Assembly (NCBI GenBank): GCA_020720455.1
Contig: DYOQ01000028.1
Span: 1-36,389, forward strand
Origin: Bdellovibrio sp.
Lineage (GTDB): Bacteria > Bdellovibrionota > Bacteriovoracia > Bacteriovoracales > Bacteriovoracaceae
Direction of reading: 5' to 3'
DNA length: 36,389 nt
Shown here: one piece after another, positions 22,393-31,666 of the stretch
Layout: each line of letters starts with the position of its first letter
Numbering within the stretch: the first letter of the stretch is position 1
Program-made: the position numbers and the translations under genes
The notes under the pieces: model-generated
Told to the model about the DNA's origin: nothing
Database searches by the model: none
Seen by the model: only the letters and a program-made list of their open reading frames with translations

Positions 22393-23874
22393 ATGAAATA
22401 TGTACTATATCCGCCCCTTGGGAAAATGATTCCACTTATTATTGCTTTTAGCATCGTAATTGCTACAAATAGTGCAGTCGCTCAGGGTAAAACACTTAGG
22501 GGTGATAAAGTATACGCAAAGCTGTTTCTATACGGTTCCGACTTACCCTTAGCTTTAACAAATAGATATTATGAACTAAGAAAGCATGTTGTCGATGTTG
22601 TGCTTGCCACTCAAAAATACGATATAGTTTTCAGTGAAATACCCGACTATTTAGCTCTGTGCGAGACACCTCAATTTATCTTAAAATATAGACTGAGAAC
22701 ATCTGGGCCTTCTCAATACAGTCTTGAGTTTTTTCTCATTGATGCAGATAGAGTAACTATCGTTAAAGATATTAAGTATGAGAAAATCCACAGTGATGAA
22801 CTTCTCTATTTGTTTAGATTAAGTTTATACGAATTTATTTTAAATAGAACTCTTCGACCACTAGAAGAAGCAAAATTCAATAAAGAATCACAAGATAAAA
22901 TCAAAACATTTGCAAAAGAAAATAAAGCCGAAAAAACACATACTCCTACCCCTACTGCAAGCACAGAAAAAAATGAGATTAAAAATAATACTCAATTGCC
23001 AAAAAATATTAATGAAAAGCAAATATCAAAAACAGGTCCAACCAAAAAACCTAGTTTGTGGGAGCTATTAAAAGACCTAAGTAAAGATATCCCTTGGGAT
23101 AATGAGACTAAAATAGCAGAAGATAAAAATAGCGATAAGCTGCTTCAACAAATAGAAGAAACAAAATTAAATGAGAACCCATTTTTAATGTGGGCAAATA
23201 TCTCTCTTAAAGGAGCTGATGAGCTTAGCTCTCCGCTTACTGCTCATCAATTTCATACAGCTTGGAAATATGTTCAACGTGAACTTAGTATAAAAGATCT
23301 AGCAAAAGTTAGAAGCCAGTTTGTATCAGTCTTAAGTTTTACTGCCGAGTGGATCTACTATTTCCCTCTACATATTTCCAGATTAATGTTTAGAACCGGA
23401 ATGGAGCTTGACCGTGCTGTATCAACAAGTCCTATTAAGATGGATCAGCACTTCCTTTTTAGAACAGGGGTCGGATACAGGACAAACAACTGGTTTATGC
23501 CATCACTTTATTACGAACAGAGCAGTTTAAACTACGCAAACCTAAATGAGTATGGTGGAGGTATTGTTGCAAATACCCACGAAATAAGATGGATTAGTCT
23601 TGAGACTGCTATTCTTGGTAACCAAACATATTTTAGCACCCATCTTGCAAAATCAATTGCAAGTACAAAAAATGGCGATCCTCGCGAAGTAAGTGGCCCA
23701 TCAGGATATCGATATGGAGTTAATCTTCGATATTTTTTTAATAACAAAATATTCAAAATGAGACTTTGGGGTGATCTTGAATATAGAAGAGAGAGCTTTA
23801 CTCGAGACAATATCGACAACAAGATGGAAATAGAAAAGAGCGAATACTCAAGCAGAATCGGCATCCACTTCTAA
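22393..23874 (+). CDS. Exported protein with C-terminal beta-barrel-like region (493 aa)
   Basis: The hydrophobic segment MIPLIIAFSIVIATNSAVA, cleaved after AVA, is a signal peptide. ATG 22393 and ATG 22426 are both possible starts; 22426 has a slightly better purine site (ttggga), neither is strong. Residues about 35-160 form a small ordered domain (KVYAKLFLYGSDLPLALTNR, LYLFRLSLYEFIL), about 165-260 a Lys/Thr/Pro/Asn-rich linker, and about 300-493 alternating hydrophobic/aromatic strands (ISRLMFRTGMELD, QHFLFRTGVGYRTNNWF, RYFFNNKIFKMRLWGDLEYR) ending in Phe, as in outer-membrane barrels. It is divergent from motA and convergent (4-nt overlap) with the copy B barrel gene, so an outer-membrane part of the motor complex is plausible. 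No family recognised. Confidence 0.75.
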   Translation: MKYVLYPPLGKMIPLIIAFSIVIATNSAVAQGKTLRGDKVYAKLFLYGSDLPLALTNRYYELRKHVVDVVLATQKYDIVFSEIPDYLALCETPQFILKYRLRTSGPSQYSLEFFLIDADRVTIVKDIKYEKIHSDELLYLFRLSLYEFILNRTLRPLEEAKFNKESQDKIKTFAKENKAEKTHTPTPTASTEKNEIKNNTQLPKNINEKQISKTGPTKKPSLWELLKDLSKDIPWDNETKIAEDKNSDKLLQQIEETKLNENPFLMWANISLKGADELSSPLTAHQFHTAWKYVQRELSIKDLAKVRSQFVSVLSFTAEWIYYFPLHISRLMFRTGMELDRAVSTSPIKMDQHFLFRTGVGYRTNNWFMPSLYYEQSSLNYANLNEYGGGIVANTHEIRWISLETAILGNQTYFSTHLAKSIASTKNGDPREVSGPSGYRYGVNLRYFFNNKIFKMRLWGDLEYRRESFTRDNIDNKMEIEKSEYSSRIGIHF

Positions 23875-24491
23875 AAGAAAGAATTAACAAAGTATGAAGC
23901 TCCAAAAAAGACTTGAATATCCATACTCGTTGTTTCAGTACCTGAACCTTTTAATACTGTAAGTTCACACTTATATGAGCTTTTAGGATCGGCAGAAAAA
24001 AGAATCCCACCAAGGCCACCGAACTCAACACCAATGTCACTACGAACTTCTTTCTTTGGTTCATAGATCATATAGAATGTACCAGCAGTCCAGCCAGCAT
24101 AATATCTAAATACCGGAACAGTTGAAATTTCAAAGTCGTTATCTTTAAATTTTGCGCTCGTTCCATCTGCTCCGAAATAAAATCGTTGGCCTCCGCTAAA
24201 TGAGAAATACTTACTAATCTCACCAGCAAGACCAGAGCCTGTGCCCCTTAGAAAAAATGAAAATCTTCTATTAAAAAAAAATTCATAACTCAAGTCTAGC
24301 GCTATAACCGAGACTGAGCCACTAGAAGCAGTTTTTGAATCACTAATGGCACCTTCTTGCTGGCTAAATGATGAATTAACCATTCCAATGGAAACACTAA
24401 CTTGATCCTTATACTTAACATCACTAAACACTGTAGAGCTAGTGCAGAACATAAGTATAATAAATAAAATATTAAGCGGCTTTATTTTCAT
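23871..24491 (-). CDS. Small outer-membrane beta-barrel-like protein of motor module B (206 aa)
   Basis: Signal peptide at residues 1-23 (ending TVFS). The mature protein alternates polar and aromatic/hydrophobic residues in strand-length segments (VSVSIGMVNSSFSQQEG, VSVIALDLSYEFFFNRRFSF, FRYYAGWTAGTFYMIYEP, SDIGVEFGGLGGILFS) and ends in SYFVNSFF, with the C-terminal aromatic typical of outer-membrane barrels; 8 strands would fit the size. ATG 24491 lies inside the FliF/FliG-like copy B gene (20-nt overlap), so the two are probably co-translated, linking it to the motor complex. The stop overlaps the convergent 22393 gene by 4 nt. Family not recognised. Confidence 0.75.
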   Translation of the reverse strand: MKIKPLNILFIILMFCTSSTVFSDVKYKDQVSVSIGMVNSSFSQQEGAISDSKTASSGSVSVIALDLSYEFFFNRRFSFFLRGTGSGLAGEISKYFSFSGGQRFYFGADGTSAKFKDNDFEISTVPVFRYYAGWTAGTFYMIYEPKKEVRSDIGVEFGGLGGILFSADPKSSYKCELTVLKGSGTETTSMDIQVFFGASYFVNSFF

Positions 24492-25833
24492 CTAGCAAAA
24501 ACTTTCCTTCAACATAATCATTGTTTATCTCATCTAGAAAACCATTTAAGTATTTAGGGTTCTCATCACTCGGAGTCATCGCATCTACTGCTTTAACAAC
24601 CTCTGTCGATTTTTGTTCTGACATACAAGAGATCATGAAGTATCTACTTCCATCACTTAGAGGTTTTAGAATTTTAGCTAGCTCTTTAACATTTCTACGC
24701 TCAAGCTTTTGCTCAATATAAGAACTAGGCAGCTGAGTCAGATTATCTTTCGTAAACCTCAGTAAGCTAGCAGCTTCTTCACTAGCTTTCCCTGCTAAAA
24801 GTTGATTAATAATATCATCGATATCATCGTTGCTAACCTTCTCATGAGGGTTTTCACTAAGTGGTTTAACTGGAGCAGGTACCGTGTCTATAACTTCACT
24901 TACATGTTCAACAGGTTTAGCAACTGCTAGCGGCGCTTTTTCTTTAACAATAGTTTTTAACTTTTTCTCTGTTACCCTCTCTGAAAATTTTTGCAACCAT
25001 CTAGCAAAATCTTTTTCCGAACTAAAGCGACTCTCATTTGCAACTCTTATCAAAATTGACTTTGGAAAAATTTGTTCAGGCGGGTATAGTGACTCCAAGT
25101 ATGGAATTAGCGATTTAACACCTAATATATCATCTTCCTCATCTTGGACTACTTTTTTTAATATCGTACTATTTTCAGAAAGAGTGTTTTTAATAAATGA
25201 AATTAACTCCTCAACATTAGCACTGCCAACTTTATTCAATTTGCTTTTTCTGATTTTCACGAGGGCAAACAGCTTAAATAACGCCAGGCCAACAACTATA
25301 ATTACTCCAAGGGAGGAAACAAAATACAGTGCCAACCAAAACAGCTCTGATTTAAAAAATGAGTTTGAAAGCTTTGTTAACTTATGCAAAAATCCGACAT
25401 CATCAATCACGCTGTAATTAAGTTGATACGACCGGCCTTCTAACTCTCCCTCAATAATTGACTCAATCTTAAGTTTTTCAACAGGGGTGAGCTTCGCTAA
25501 AGAGACTACTTTCAAGTCATATCTTTTGATATATAAACTGTTCGGATGTTGTAACAATCCTTCTCTTGCGACTAGAGGCAAATAATCAAGCGTATTTTTT
25601 TCCGTCAACGCTGTAACCTCTTCCTTTGCATTAGTAGTAACGACATGAACGGAGACATACAGATCTAGCTCTGTCCAATTGTTTGATATCGCTTTGTCTA
25701 ACTTCTCACTTATTTGAGACTCTAACTGTAAAATGACTCTTTCATGTTCAGCGTTTATCATCTCATCAGCTATAGCTGGAATTAAGCACAGCAGGCCCAA
25801 AATTAAAAATAAAATTATATTAAATCTAAACAC
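24472..25833 (-). CDS. FliF-like/FliG-like inner-membrane protein, copy B (453 aa)
   Basis: Same plan as copy A but shorter and strongly diverged: signal peptide (1-22, ending AIA); periplasmic domain with LESQISEKLDKAISNNWTEL (37-56) then DLYVSVHV, and YDLKVVSLAKLTPVEKLKIE (105-124) then SIIEGEL, like the two halves of FliF RBM3; one membrane helix (about 163-190); a cytoplasmic helical region (205-290), a Pro/Val/Lys linker (295-330), and a terminal helical block with SSYIEQKLERRNVKELAKIL (370-389) reminiscent of FliG. It starts at GTG 25833, 3 nt after the stop of the PEGA lipoprotein, with aggggat upstream. The parallel gene order with copy A argues for an ancient duplication and perhaps a second ring or a partner subunit. 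FliG resemblance is weaker here than in copy A. Confidence 0.6.
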   Translation of the reverse strand: MFRFNIILFLILGLLCLIPAIADEMINAEHERVILQLESQISEKLDKAISNNWTELDLYVSVHVVTTNAKEEVTALTEKNTLDYLPLVAREGLLQHPNSLYIKRYDLKVVSLAKLTPVEKLKIESIIEGELEGRSYQLNYSVIDDVGFLHKLTKLSNSFFKSELFWLALYFVSSLGVIIVVGLALFKLFALVKIRKSKLNKVGSANVEELISFIKNTLSENSTILKKVVQDEEDDILGVKSLIPYLESLYPPEQIFPKSILIRVANESRFSSEKDFARWLQKFSERVTEKKLKTIVKEKAPLAVAKPVEHVSEVIDTVPAPVKPLSENPHEKVSNDDIDDIINQLLAGKASEEAASLLRFTKDNLTQLPSSYIEQKLERRNVKELAKILKPLSDGSRYFMISCMSEQKSTEVVKAVDAMTPSDENPKYLNGFLDEINNDYVEGKFLLDENKAA

Positions 25834-25836
25834 CTA

Positions 25837-26832
25837 TTATCCCCTCTTTACACTCGGTGCACTCGAAATAACCTCAAGCAATCTTTTTGCCATATCATCC
25901 TTTCCATCTATCATTAATGATTTTTTTAAATACCCTTGCGCCTTAGGAATTCGTCCCTCTTTTGTTTCGATATATGCTAACAGAGTATACAGCGCTGCCA
26001 CCTTTGGATTTTTTTGCTCCATTCGCAAAATCAGGTCACGGGCCGACTTATAATCATTGTTAATTATTAAAAACTGCACAGTCAAAAGCTCTCTTATAAG
26101 AGCGTTAGTCTGCGGAGTCGGATAATAGACAACTTTTGTTACAGTACTTTTACTAGACTCCTTTACGACCTTCTTGTCTTGTGGTCTGGGTGTATCAACC
26201 TCAACCTCTTTTTTATTTGGAGTGACAGGAACGATCTCTGCAAGAACTTCTGGTTGCACTGACTTAGTCGCAACGTCCACATTAACCTTTGCCGAAGCGA
26301 TCGATCTATTAAACGACTCATCTTTCATCTGGGCCAGTTGTAAATCACTCTCTTTCAGTCTACCCGTCAACACTTCCATATTTTTCAAGTACATCTCTTC
26401 ATTCTTTTTATAACTAGCGATTGCCTCTGACATCAAAACTTTCTGTGCCAGTAAATTATCATTTTTCTCTCTAACCGTTTCAATCTCCATCATCACCAGC
26501 TCTTTTCTCTTTGCGAGGTACTCTTTATCTACGGCAAGATCAATTTTAAGATTAACACTATCAGTTGCATCAAAAAAAACTACTCTAGTAAAATAGCCAC
26601 TCTTTTCAACGATAAATGAGACAAACCTACCATCAATTACATCCTCAACATCTGTCCACCCAAGAACAAGCGGGGTCTGTCCAATGATTTTTCCATCAGA
26701 TCTGTAAACATTCGCCCCTGGAACTGAGGTATACAAGCTGTACTCTGCATTAGGTGAACGTTCTCCCAATAAAGAGCATGATGCTAAAGCAAAAAAAGAT
26801 AAAGTAATTATAAAAAATGTTCTGTAATTCAT
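25837..26832 (-). CDS. PEGA-coiled-coil-TPR lipoprotein of motor module B (331 aa)
   Basis: Lipoprotein signal with lipobox ALAS-Cys19. Residues about 29-100 form a PEGA domain (AEYSLYTSVPGANVYRSDGK, IGQTPLVLGW, FIVEKSGYFTRVVFF). Residues about 105-175 are a coiled coil, 180-230 a Pro/Val/Lys-rich linker, and 235-322 TPR-like helices (LLTVQFLIINNDYKSARDLI, VAALYTLLAYIETKEGRIPK, AQGYLKKSLMIDGKDDMAKR). It is a larger counterpart of the copy A lipoprotein, also immediately upstream of a FliF/FliG-like gene. ATG 26832 follows gggtgg. The coiled coil could let it span part of the periplasm between the outer membrane and the motor ring (inference). Confidence 0.82.
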   Translation of the reverse strand: MNYRTFFIITLSFFALASCSLLGERSPNAEYSLYTSVPGANVYRSDGKIIGQTPLVLGWTDVEDVIDGRFVSFIVEKSGYFTRVVFFDATDSVNLKIDLAVDKEYLAKRKELVMMEIETVREKNDNLLAQKVLMSEAIASYKKNEEMYLKNMEVLTGRLKESDLQLAQMKDESFNRSIASAKVNVDVATKSVQPEVLAEIVPVTPNKKEVEVDTPRPQDKKVVKESSKSTVTKVVYYPTPQTNALIRELLTVQFLIINNDYKSARDLILRMEQKNPKVAALYTLLAYIETKEGRIPKAQGYLKKSLMIDGKDDMAKRLLEVISSAPSVKRG

Positions 26833-27109
26833 TTTCCACCCATGTTACTCTATTTTTTTTCGGGTTAATTCAAAAAAGTTTTTGTTATTAATTACTTTTC
26901 AAAAAATAGAGCAAATTCTGCCTAGAGATGAATGCCCAAAATAGTGGGCGAAATTACAAACAAAATTTGAATTAATATCTGACGAAACCGTTTTTGCTAC
27001 AACATTTTTTTCATCACTCAGCTCTCTAATTTTACAGAATCAAAAAAACATAAGTTATTGAAACAAACAGTTAGTCTCCAACCATAAACAATCTGTTGAT
27101 TTATTCCGA

Positions 27110-27118
27110 TGATATACT
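27110..27118 (+). promoter_or_regulatory. Putative extended -10 promoter of the giant lipoprotein operon
   Basis: TG-a-TATACT fits an extended -10 element; no -35 is visible at 17 nt, which is tolerated by extended -10 promoters. It would give a leader of about 45 nt before GTG 27169. Confidence 0.4.
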
Positions 27119-27147
27119 ACTAACGTTTCTCGCGCTTGGACGTTAGT
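27119..27147 (+). promoter_or_regulatory. 8-bp inverted repeat at the predicted transcription start
   Basis: actaacgt (27119-27126) and acgttagt (27140-27147) are perfect reverse complements with a 13-nt GC-containing loop. Directly after the -10 box, it could be a repressor operator or a 5' RNA stem-loop. Confidence 0.4.
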
Positions 27148-27168
27148 TAATGAATCGGGGGTAGGCCA

Positions 27169-30100
27169 GTGCAAAATTTAATCACCAAAACAATTTTAGC
27201 GATGATAATCATGTTTGCACTTATTAGTGCAGGTTGTGTTGGGGGAATCAAAGAGGATGAGTCTGAAGTTCCAATAGACAATTCCTCATTAATCGCTGAT
27301 CCAACATTTACCTTTCAAGGAATTTCTTACGCTGAAGCGATAAGCGATTCTAAAATTAATATTCACTTTCCGCCGGCCTCAATGATTGATGGGTCATCAC
27401 TCTCTCAAGAGGCTGCATCAGAAGGGAGTACTGCTGTTCTTTTTACATATAAGGTCACTCGTGATGGTTCAGACGTTTCCATAGGAAACTTTGTCGACTC
27501 AAACTTATCAGTCAATGCAGAAGGAAATTATGTAGTAACGATTAATTCAAACGGCCGAGGAGATTGTGGTACTTACAACGTAACCGCAATAAGATCATCT
27601 AACACTGAATCAAGAAGTGGGGTTAATTATTTTAGAGTTTGTAGTTTTAACGACTACTATCCTTCCTTTGATGGTGTCTTGGCGATGCAAGAGAGAACTG
27701 GGTGCGACATCTACAACGGAGCAAGAATTACATGGAGAGTTGCTGAAAAATCTCCTGAACTGTCTACAGAGATAGCTAGATACGACGCTCTAAAAATAGA
27801 AAATCTAACAAAATTCAGTCAAGGTGACATCGACTCAACAATATTTACTGCCAACAACACCGCATATGATGCAGCACTTGCAGTACTAGCAGAATACTCT
27901 CCTGAGTCATACTATGTTTTTTATAATGCAACAGAAGAGGAACTATTAGCTCGGTTAAATGATGATGCTGCCGTTCCTAATGCTACCATAACAAATGCAA
28001 GCACCACCTATTATAATGTTGATGGATTAACAGGAGGAGAGACATACTATTTTGCAGTAAGAGCAGCTACATCACTAATTACCTCTTCCGCAAAAAAGAA
28101 TGTTGAAGCAAATACTCATATAGTATCTTTTACTGTTCCAAAGTTACAACCAATTAGCTTTGCGGGAATAACATCGGTAGGTATACCTACAAATGCGGAT
28201 GGATATAATAGTGCAACCATTCGTTATGCAGCATGCACTGGGTGTGACTCTTATCGATATTATGCCAAAGATAACTCTCTACCACTTGATTACGATAACG
28301 ACACTCCAAAAGCAATTCTAGATCTTGCTAGTGTTGGTAACAACCCTACATCCTACACGTTAACGGCACTTGAGAAACATAAGACCTATTATTTTTACGC
28401 TGTTGGTGTTAATGATTGTAGTAATGGTGGCACCCCAGAGATTGCTGGTCAAAATGTCTATCGAACAAAAACGACGACTCCACCTCTTGCACCATTTAAT
28501 GGGGTATCTGGCATTACAACAGTAGGAGGGGCCCTCGATAGATTGATGTTAAACTGGTCACTACCTGATGCTACAGCAGGTGTTTATGATGAGTATAAAA
28601 TTTATCAAACAGATAGCGATGGAAATGTTTTAAGAACTTTATCAAATACTCCACACGCAACAAACCCGTACATAAATCCAATAGATGACGTAACTGATCC
28701 TAGTAGACAAACAGCAACTATTTTAAACTTAGACGCCGGTGATGATCAAATGCATCCAAATGAGTACTGCTTTATTGTCGTTCCAAAAGAGAGTGACTTC
28801 AATGGCCCATTTGGAATAGGCAGGGAACCAAATACAACGGATAGAGTGGTTGCCTGTAAAGATTTTTACTACCAAGCTCCAAATTTCGCAGGGCCACTTG
28901 CAGGAAACTGTAACTCAACATCAAACTCATTTGAAGTTAGGTTCCCAGTTCCAACAGAAGGTACCTACTCACAATTTAGACTTTACTACAAGGTTGATGA
29001 AGGCGAAACATTAATAGATTACGACGTAGCTGAAGCCGATACTGCTACAGTTGTGCAAGGAAAAGGGGTTGGGGCCCAATATACCAGAATAGAGTTTAAC
29101 TACGATTCACTTGCTACACCATCAGTGACGCCTCCAGTTTTTGCAGGAAATGTTTCAGTAAACCCTTTTAGAATTACTGGACTTACCCCAGATGTTACTT
29201 ATATTTTTGCAATGGAAACTTATTACGATCCAGACGGAGGAGGCGCCGCCACTCCATTTTATGTTAGGCCATCTATTTTAAGAAGTTGCAAAACAACTCG
29301 ACCTGATGTCGTTCATGATGGCTGGGAACATATTATGTCTCTTGGAAAAAAGACAAACGGACTTAATGGTGGTTCAACAATAAAAGAAAAACTAAGTCAA
29401 CAAACAATTGATGCTCTTGACTATCTTTCAAGTGGTGCAGCTATAGAAAACCCTATTACATATAACTCAGAGAAGCTCTCTTGGTGGTACATGGAAGAAG
29501 ACAGCTCGGCGAATGATACTGCTGGACACGTTTTTTTAAGTTGGTTCGATTATAAAATGTCCGGAAGTGGAACCTATGCAAACTCTCTAGTCGGAACAGG
29601 CTCAACGATGGAATACGTTATCACCCGTTCACTTAATTCAAACATGAGCGGTGCAACCGAGCTAACAACGATTCCTTTAGAGAGCGGAATATTTTTGTAC
29701 CACTACGTAGATGAAAATATTACGACTGGTTCAACTAGATATTACTACAAAATCAACTTAAGAGTAGACGGAATAGATTTGCAATTTGCTTCGTCGGCCC
29801 CAGCAGAAAAGGCAATCAACGATGCCAACGCAATTCTTGAAGTAATAGTTCCGCCTGCCAACATGGCATATGTTCACAAGTACATGTTTAACAAACATCA
29901 ATGTACAAGACTTGATACAACGATACCTCACTATGTACATGCGCTACCTGATGTTGATGAACCAGATACATCACACGACGACCTCATTGACTGGAATGTG
30001 TTAACTGGATATCAAATTAGAAATGTTAAAGGGGCTTTTTTTAATAGTCCGACACATAAAAACTATGACATCGCCAACAACTACCGTTGCTTATATAATG

Positions 30101-31644
30101 GGCTTGGCAGCAGTTATGACAGTGTCGTAGGAGATTACTTCTTCGATATCGGAAAAAGCTTTTTAGTCGACAGGTTTGAAGCTGGGACAAAAATTGGGCT
30201 CGTCGGAACAAACCCTTGCGAAGGTGATGGCAATGGGCCATATAACTGTATTTCTGAATACACAACATATCGAGGAGTAGCAGCTAAAAATACTGTCTGG
30301 TATCAAACAGGTAATAACAACGATACCGATACATGGGCCGGCCGCGCTTATAATGCTGATATCTATATAAACACATCTATTTCAACTCCAACAAATGCAT
30401 GGACAAAATTAAGGGATATGAGTGCTGCAACGCTCTCTCCAATCTCACACCTAGTTTTCTCTAATGAAGCGTACCTCCCACCGGCCAGAACTAGAGAACC
30501 AGCTCATGCAAAAACGTACTGTTCAAATAGGTCTATCACTGTTGGTAGTGATACATATACAGGAAGACTAGGATCTAGACAGGAGTTTATAGTTCTAGGT
30601 GGTTGGCATGATCAACTGGCCCCTATTGATGTTAAGCAAGTTGCTAACAGAATCGACTACACAGGAAACAGAGTAAATTTTGGATGTAACAGTAACTATA
30701 CAAACGCTGCCGTTATGGTTCCAAGGCAATCTATAAGCGGACTACCTCCGGACATAACACAAAATAATTACCCAAGTAGAAATTCAAATCCTACCACTGA
30801 TTCAGATTACGATCTTCATCTGCTTAGAACTGGTTCATACTCTAGCGATTATGCTACTCATCACTCAAGCCACCTCTGCTTTTCTAAATTTGGCCTTCAA
30901 GATTTTGTTGGTAATGAGATTGAAGTCACTGATGATTGGTTTGTTTCAGTGGGTGGTGAATTTAAACTCGATCTAACAAAAACACCTGATGAGATAAAAC
31001 CGTACTGGCTAAATACCGTACTAGCACCACTCTCTCCAATGTTTCCAAGTCAAAATGATTACTACAACCAGTATATGCTTAACTTCAGATATGATAATGC
31101 CGGAACCCCTGTCATGACAACCTATACAGGCAGACACCTAATTGGAGATGACCATAGACTATTTTACAACCCTCTAGCTGGGCTTAGATTTGCTTGCCAC
31201 ACTCCTGATTGGTTAGATGGAACAGGTGTAGCGTGGGATACAAACTGGGGAACTCCTCCAAACCCAACAACTAACTACTGCTATAACGAGAGTACTACCA
31301 ACTTTAATGCCCTTCGAGGACAATCAGACTGGATGAACCAGATGTATTCAAACTACGAGGATTACTGGAACCCAGGCTCTGGAATTATAGGCTATCCAAG
31401 AGCATTACGTTATGAAACAGATTTTATACCGTACTATTATGAACATATCCAAGCATACGTACAGTTCCCAAGAGATGTTTATCCACGCCCACTCACTGTT
31501 GGCGGAATGGGATACCAACCTTACTACTGGGAAATGGGCAACGGAACGACAAGGAACGGTGTCTACTCTAGTGGATATGCTCCAGTACAAGTTAGTGAAT
31601 GGCCAACCAAAGTAGGATTTAGGTGTGTTTTCACTGTTGATTAA
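27169..31644 (+). CDS. Giant lipoprotein with fibronectin-III-like repeats and C-terminal FGE/SUMF1-like domain (1491 aa)
   Basis: Start GTG 27169 follows gggggtagg. The signal ends in a lipobox-like SAG-Cys23. The central part (about 130-980) is beta-rich with fibronectin-III-like segments (TYYNVDGLTGGETYYFAVRA, SYTLTALEKHKTYYFYAVGV, PFRITGLTPDVTYIFAMETY). The C-terminal region (about 990-1491) has landmarks of the formylglycine-generating-enzyme/SUMF1 fold: AHAKTYCSNR, GRLGSRQEFIVLGGW, SKFGLQDFVGNEIEVTDDWF, GLRFACHTPD and final KVGFRCVFTVD. In other proteins this fold is catalytic or a variable binding (C-type-lectin-like) module; the FGE catalytic Cys pair cannot be assigned here, so I favour a structural or binding role. 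It is probably a surface adhesin-like protein. The next gene, 22 nt downstream, has a related end. Confidence 0.85.
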   Translation: MQNLITKTILAMIIMFALISAGCVGGIKEDESEVPIDNSSLIADPTFTFQGISYAEAISDSKINIHFPPASMIDGSSLSQEAASEGSTAVLFTYKVTRDGSDVSIGNFVDSNLSVNAEGNYVVTINSNGRGDCGTYNVTAIRSSNTESRSGVNYFRVCSFNDYYPSFDGVLAMQERTGCDIYNGARITWRVAEKSPELSTEIARYDALKIENLTKFSQGDIDSTIFTANNTAYDAALAVLAEYSPESYYVFYNATEEELLARLNDDAAVPNATITNASTTYYNVDGLTGGETYYFAVRAATSLITSSAKKNVEANTHIVSFTVPKLQPISFAGITSVGIPTNADGYNSATIRYAACTGCDSYRYYAKDNSLPLDYDNDTPKAILDLASVGNNPTSYTLTALEKHKTYYFYAVGVNDCSNGGTPEIAGQNVYRTKTTTPPLAPFNGVSGITTVGGALDRLMLNWSLPDATAGVYDEYKIYQTDSDGNVLRTLSNTPHATNPYINPIDDVTDPSRQTATILNLDAGDDQMHPNEYCFIVVPKESDFNGPFGIGREPNTTDRVVACKDFYYQAPNFAGPLAGNCNSTSNSFEVRFPVPTEGTYSQFRLYYKVDEGETLIDYDVAEADTATVVQGKGVGAQYTRIEFNYDSLATPSVTPPVFAGNVSVNPFRITGLTPDVTYIFAMETYYDPDGGGAATPFYVRPSILRSCKTTRPDVVHDGWEHIMSLGKKTNGLNGGSTIKEKLSQQTIDALDYLSSGAAIENPITYNSEKLSWWYMEEDSSANDTAGHVFLSWFDYKMSGSGTYANSLVGTGSTMEYVITRSLNSNMSGATELTTIPLESGIFLYHYVDENITTGSTRYYYKINLRVDGIDLQFASSAPAEKAINDANAILEVIVPPANMAYVHKYMFNKHQCTRLDTTIPHYVHALPDVDEPDTSHDDLIDWNVLTGYQIRNVKGAFFNSPTHKNYDIANNYRCLYNGLGSSYDSVVGDYFFDIGKSFLVDRFEAGTKIGLVGTNPCEGDGNGPYNCISEYTTYRGVAAKNTVWYQTGNNNDTDTWAGRAYNADIYINTSISTPTNAWTKLRDMSAATLSPISHLVFSNEAYLPPARTREPAHAKTYCSNRSITVGSDTYTGRLGSRQEFIVLGGWHDQLAPIDVKQVANRIDYTGNRVNFGCNSNYTNAAVMVPRQSISGLPPDITQNNYPSRNSNPTTDSDYDLHLLRTGSYSSDYATHHSSHLCFSKFGLQDFVGNEIEVTDDWFVSVGGEFKLDLTKTPDEIKPYWLNTVLAPLSPMFPSQNDYYNQYMLNFRYDNAGTPVMTTYTGRHLIGDDHRLFYNPLAGLRFACHTPDWLDGTGVAWDTNWGTPPNPTTNYCYNESTTNFNALRGQSDWMNQMYSNYEDYWNPGSGIIGYPRALRYETDFIPYYYEHIQAYVQFPRDVYPRPLTVGGMGYQPYYWEMGNGTTRNGVYSSGYAPVQVSEWPTKVGFRCVFTVD

Positions 31645-31666
31645 CTATAAGCAGGAAGAGTGATCT

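Larger units (their letters stand above)
26833..27168. other. Divergent intergenic region (336 nt) between motor module B and the giant lipoprotein genes
   Basis: A/T-rich, with no credible gene on either strand. It holds an extended -10 promoter-like site (27110-27118) and an inverted repeat (27119-27147) for the rightward genes, and a small hairpin gccca-aaatag-tgggc at 26936-26951 of unknown meaning. The leftward promoter for the PEGA lipoprotein must lie in the left part, but no clear box is visible. Confidence 0.7.

Noticed and set aside
23532-23864. 110-codon minus-strand frame opposite the barrel-like gene
   Set aside because: Low-information Leu/Arg/Ser-rich translation without ribosome site, antisense to a better supported gene.
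24884-25417. 177-codon plus-strand open frame opposite FliF/FliG-like copy B
   Set aside because: The minus-strand gene has a signal peptide, membrane helix and operon coupling; the opposite frame has none of these.
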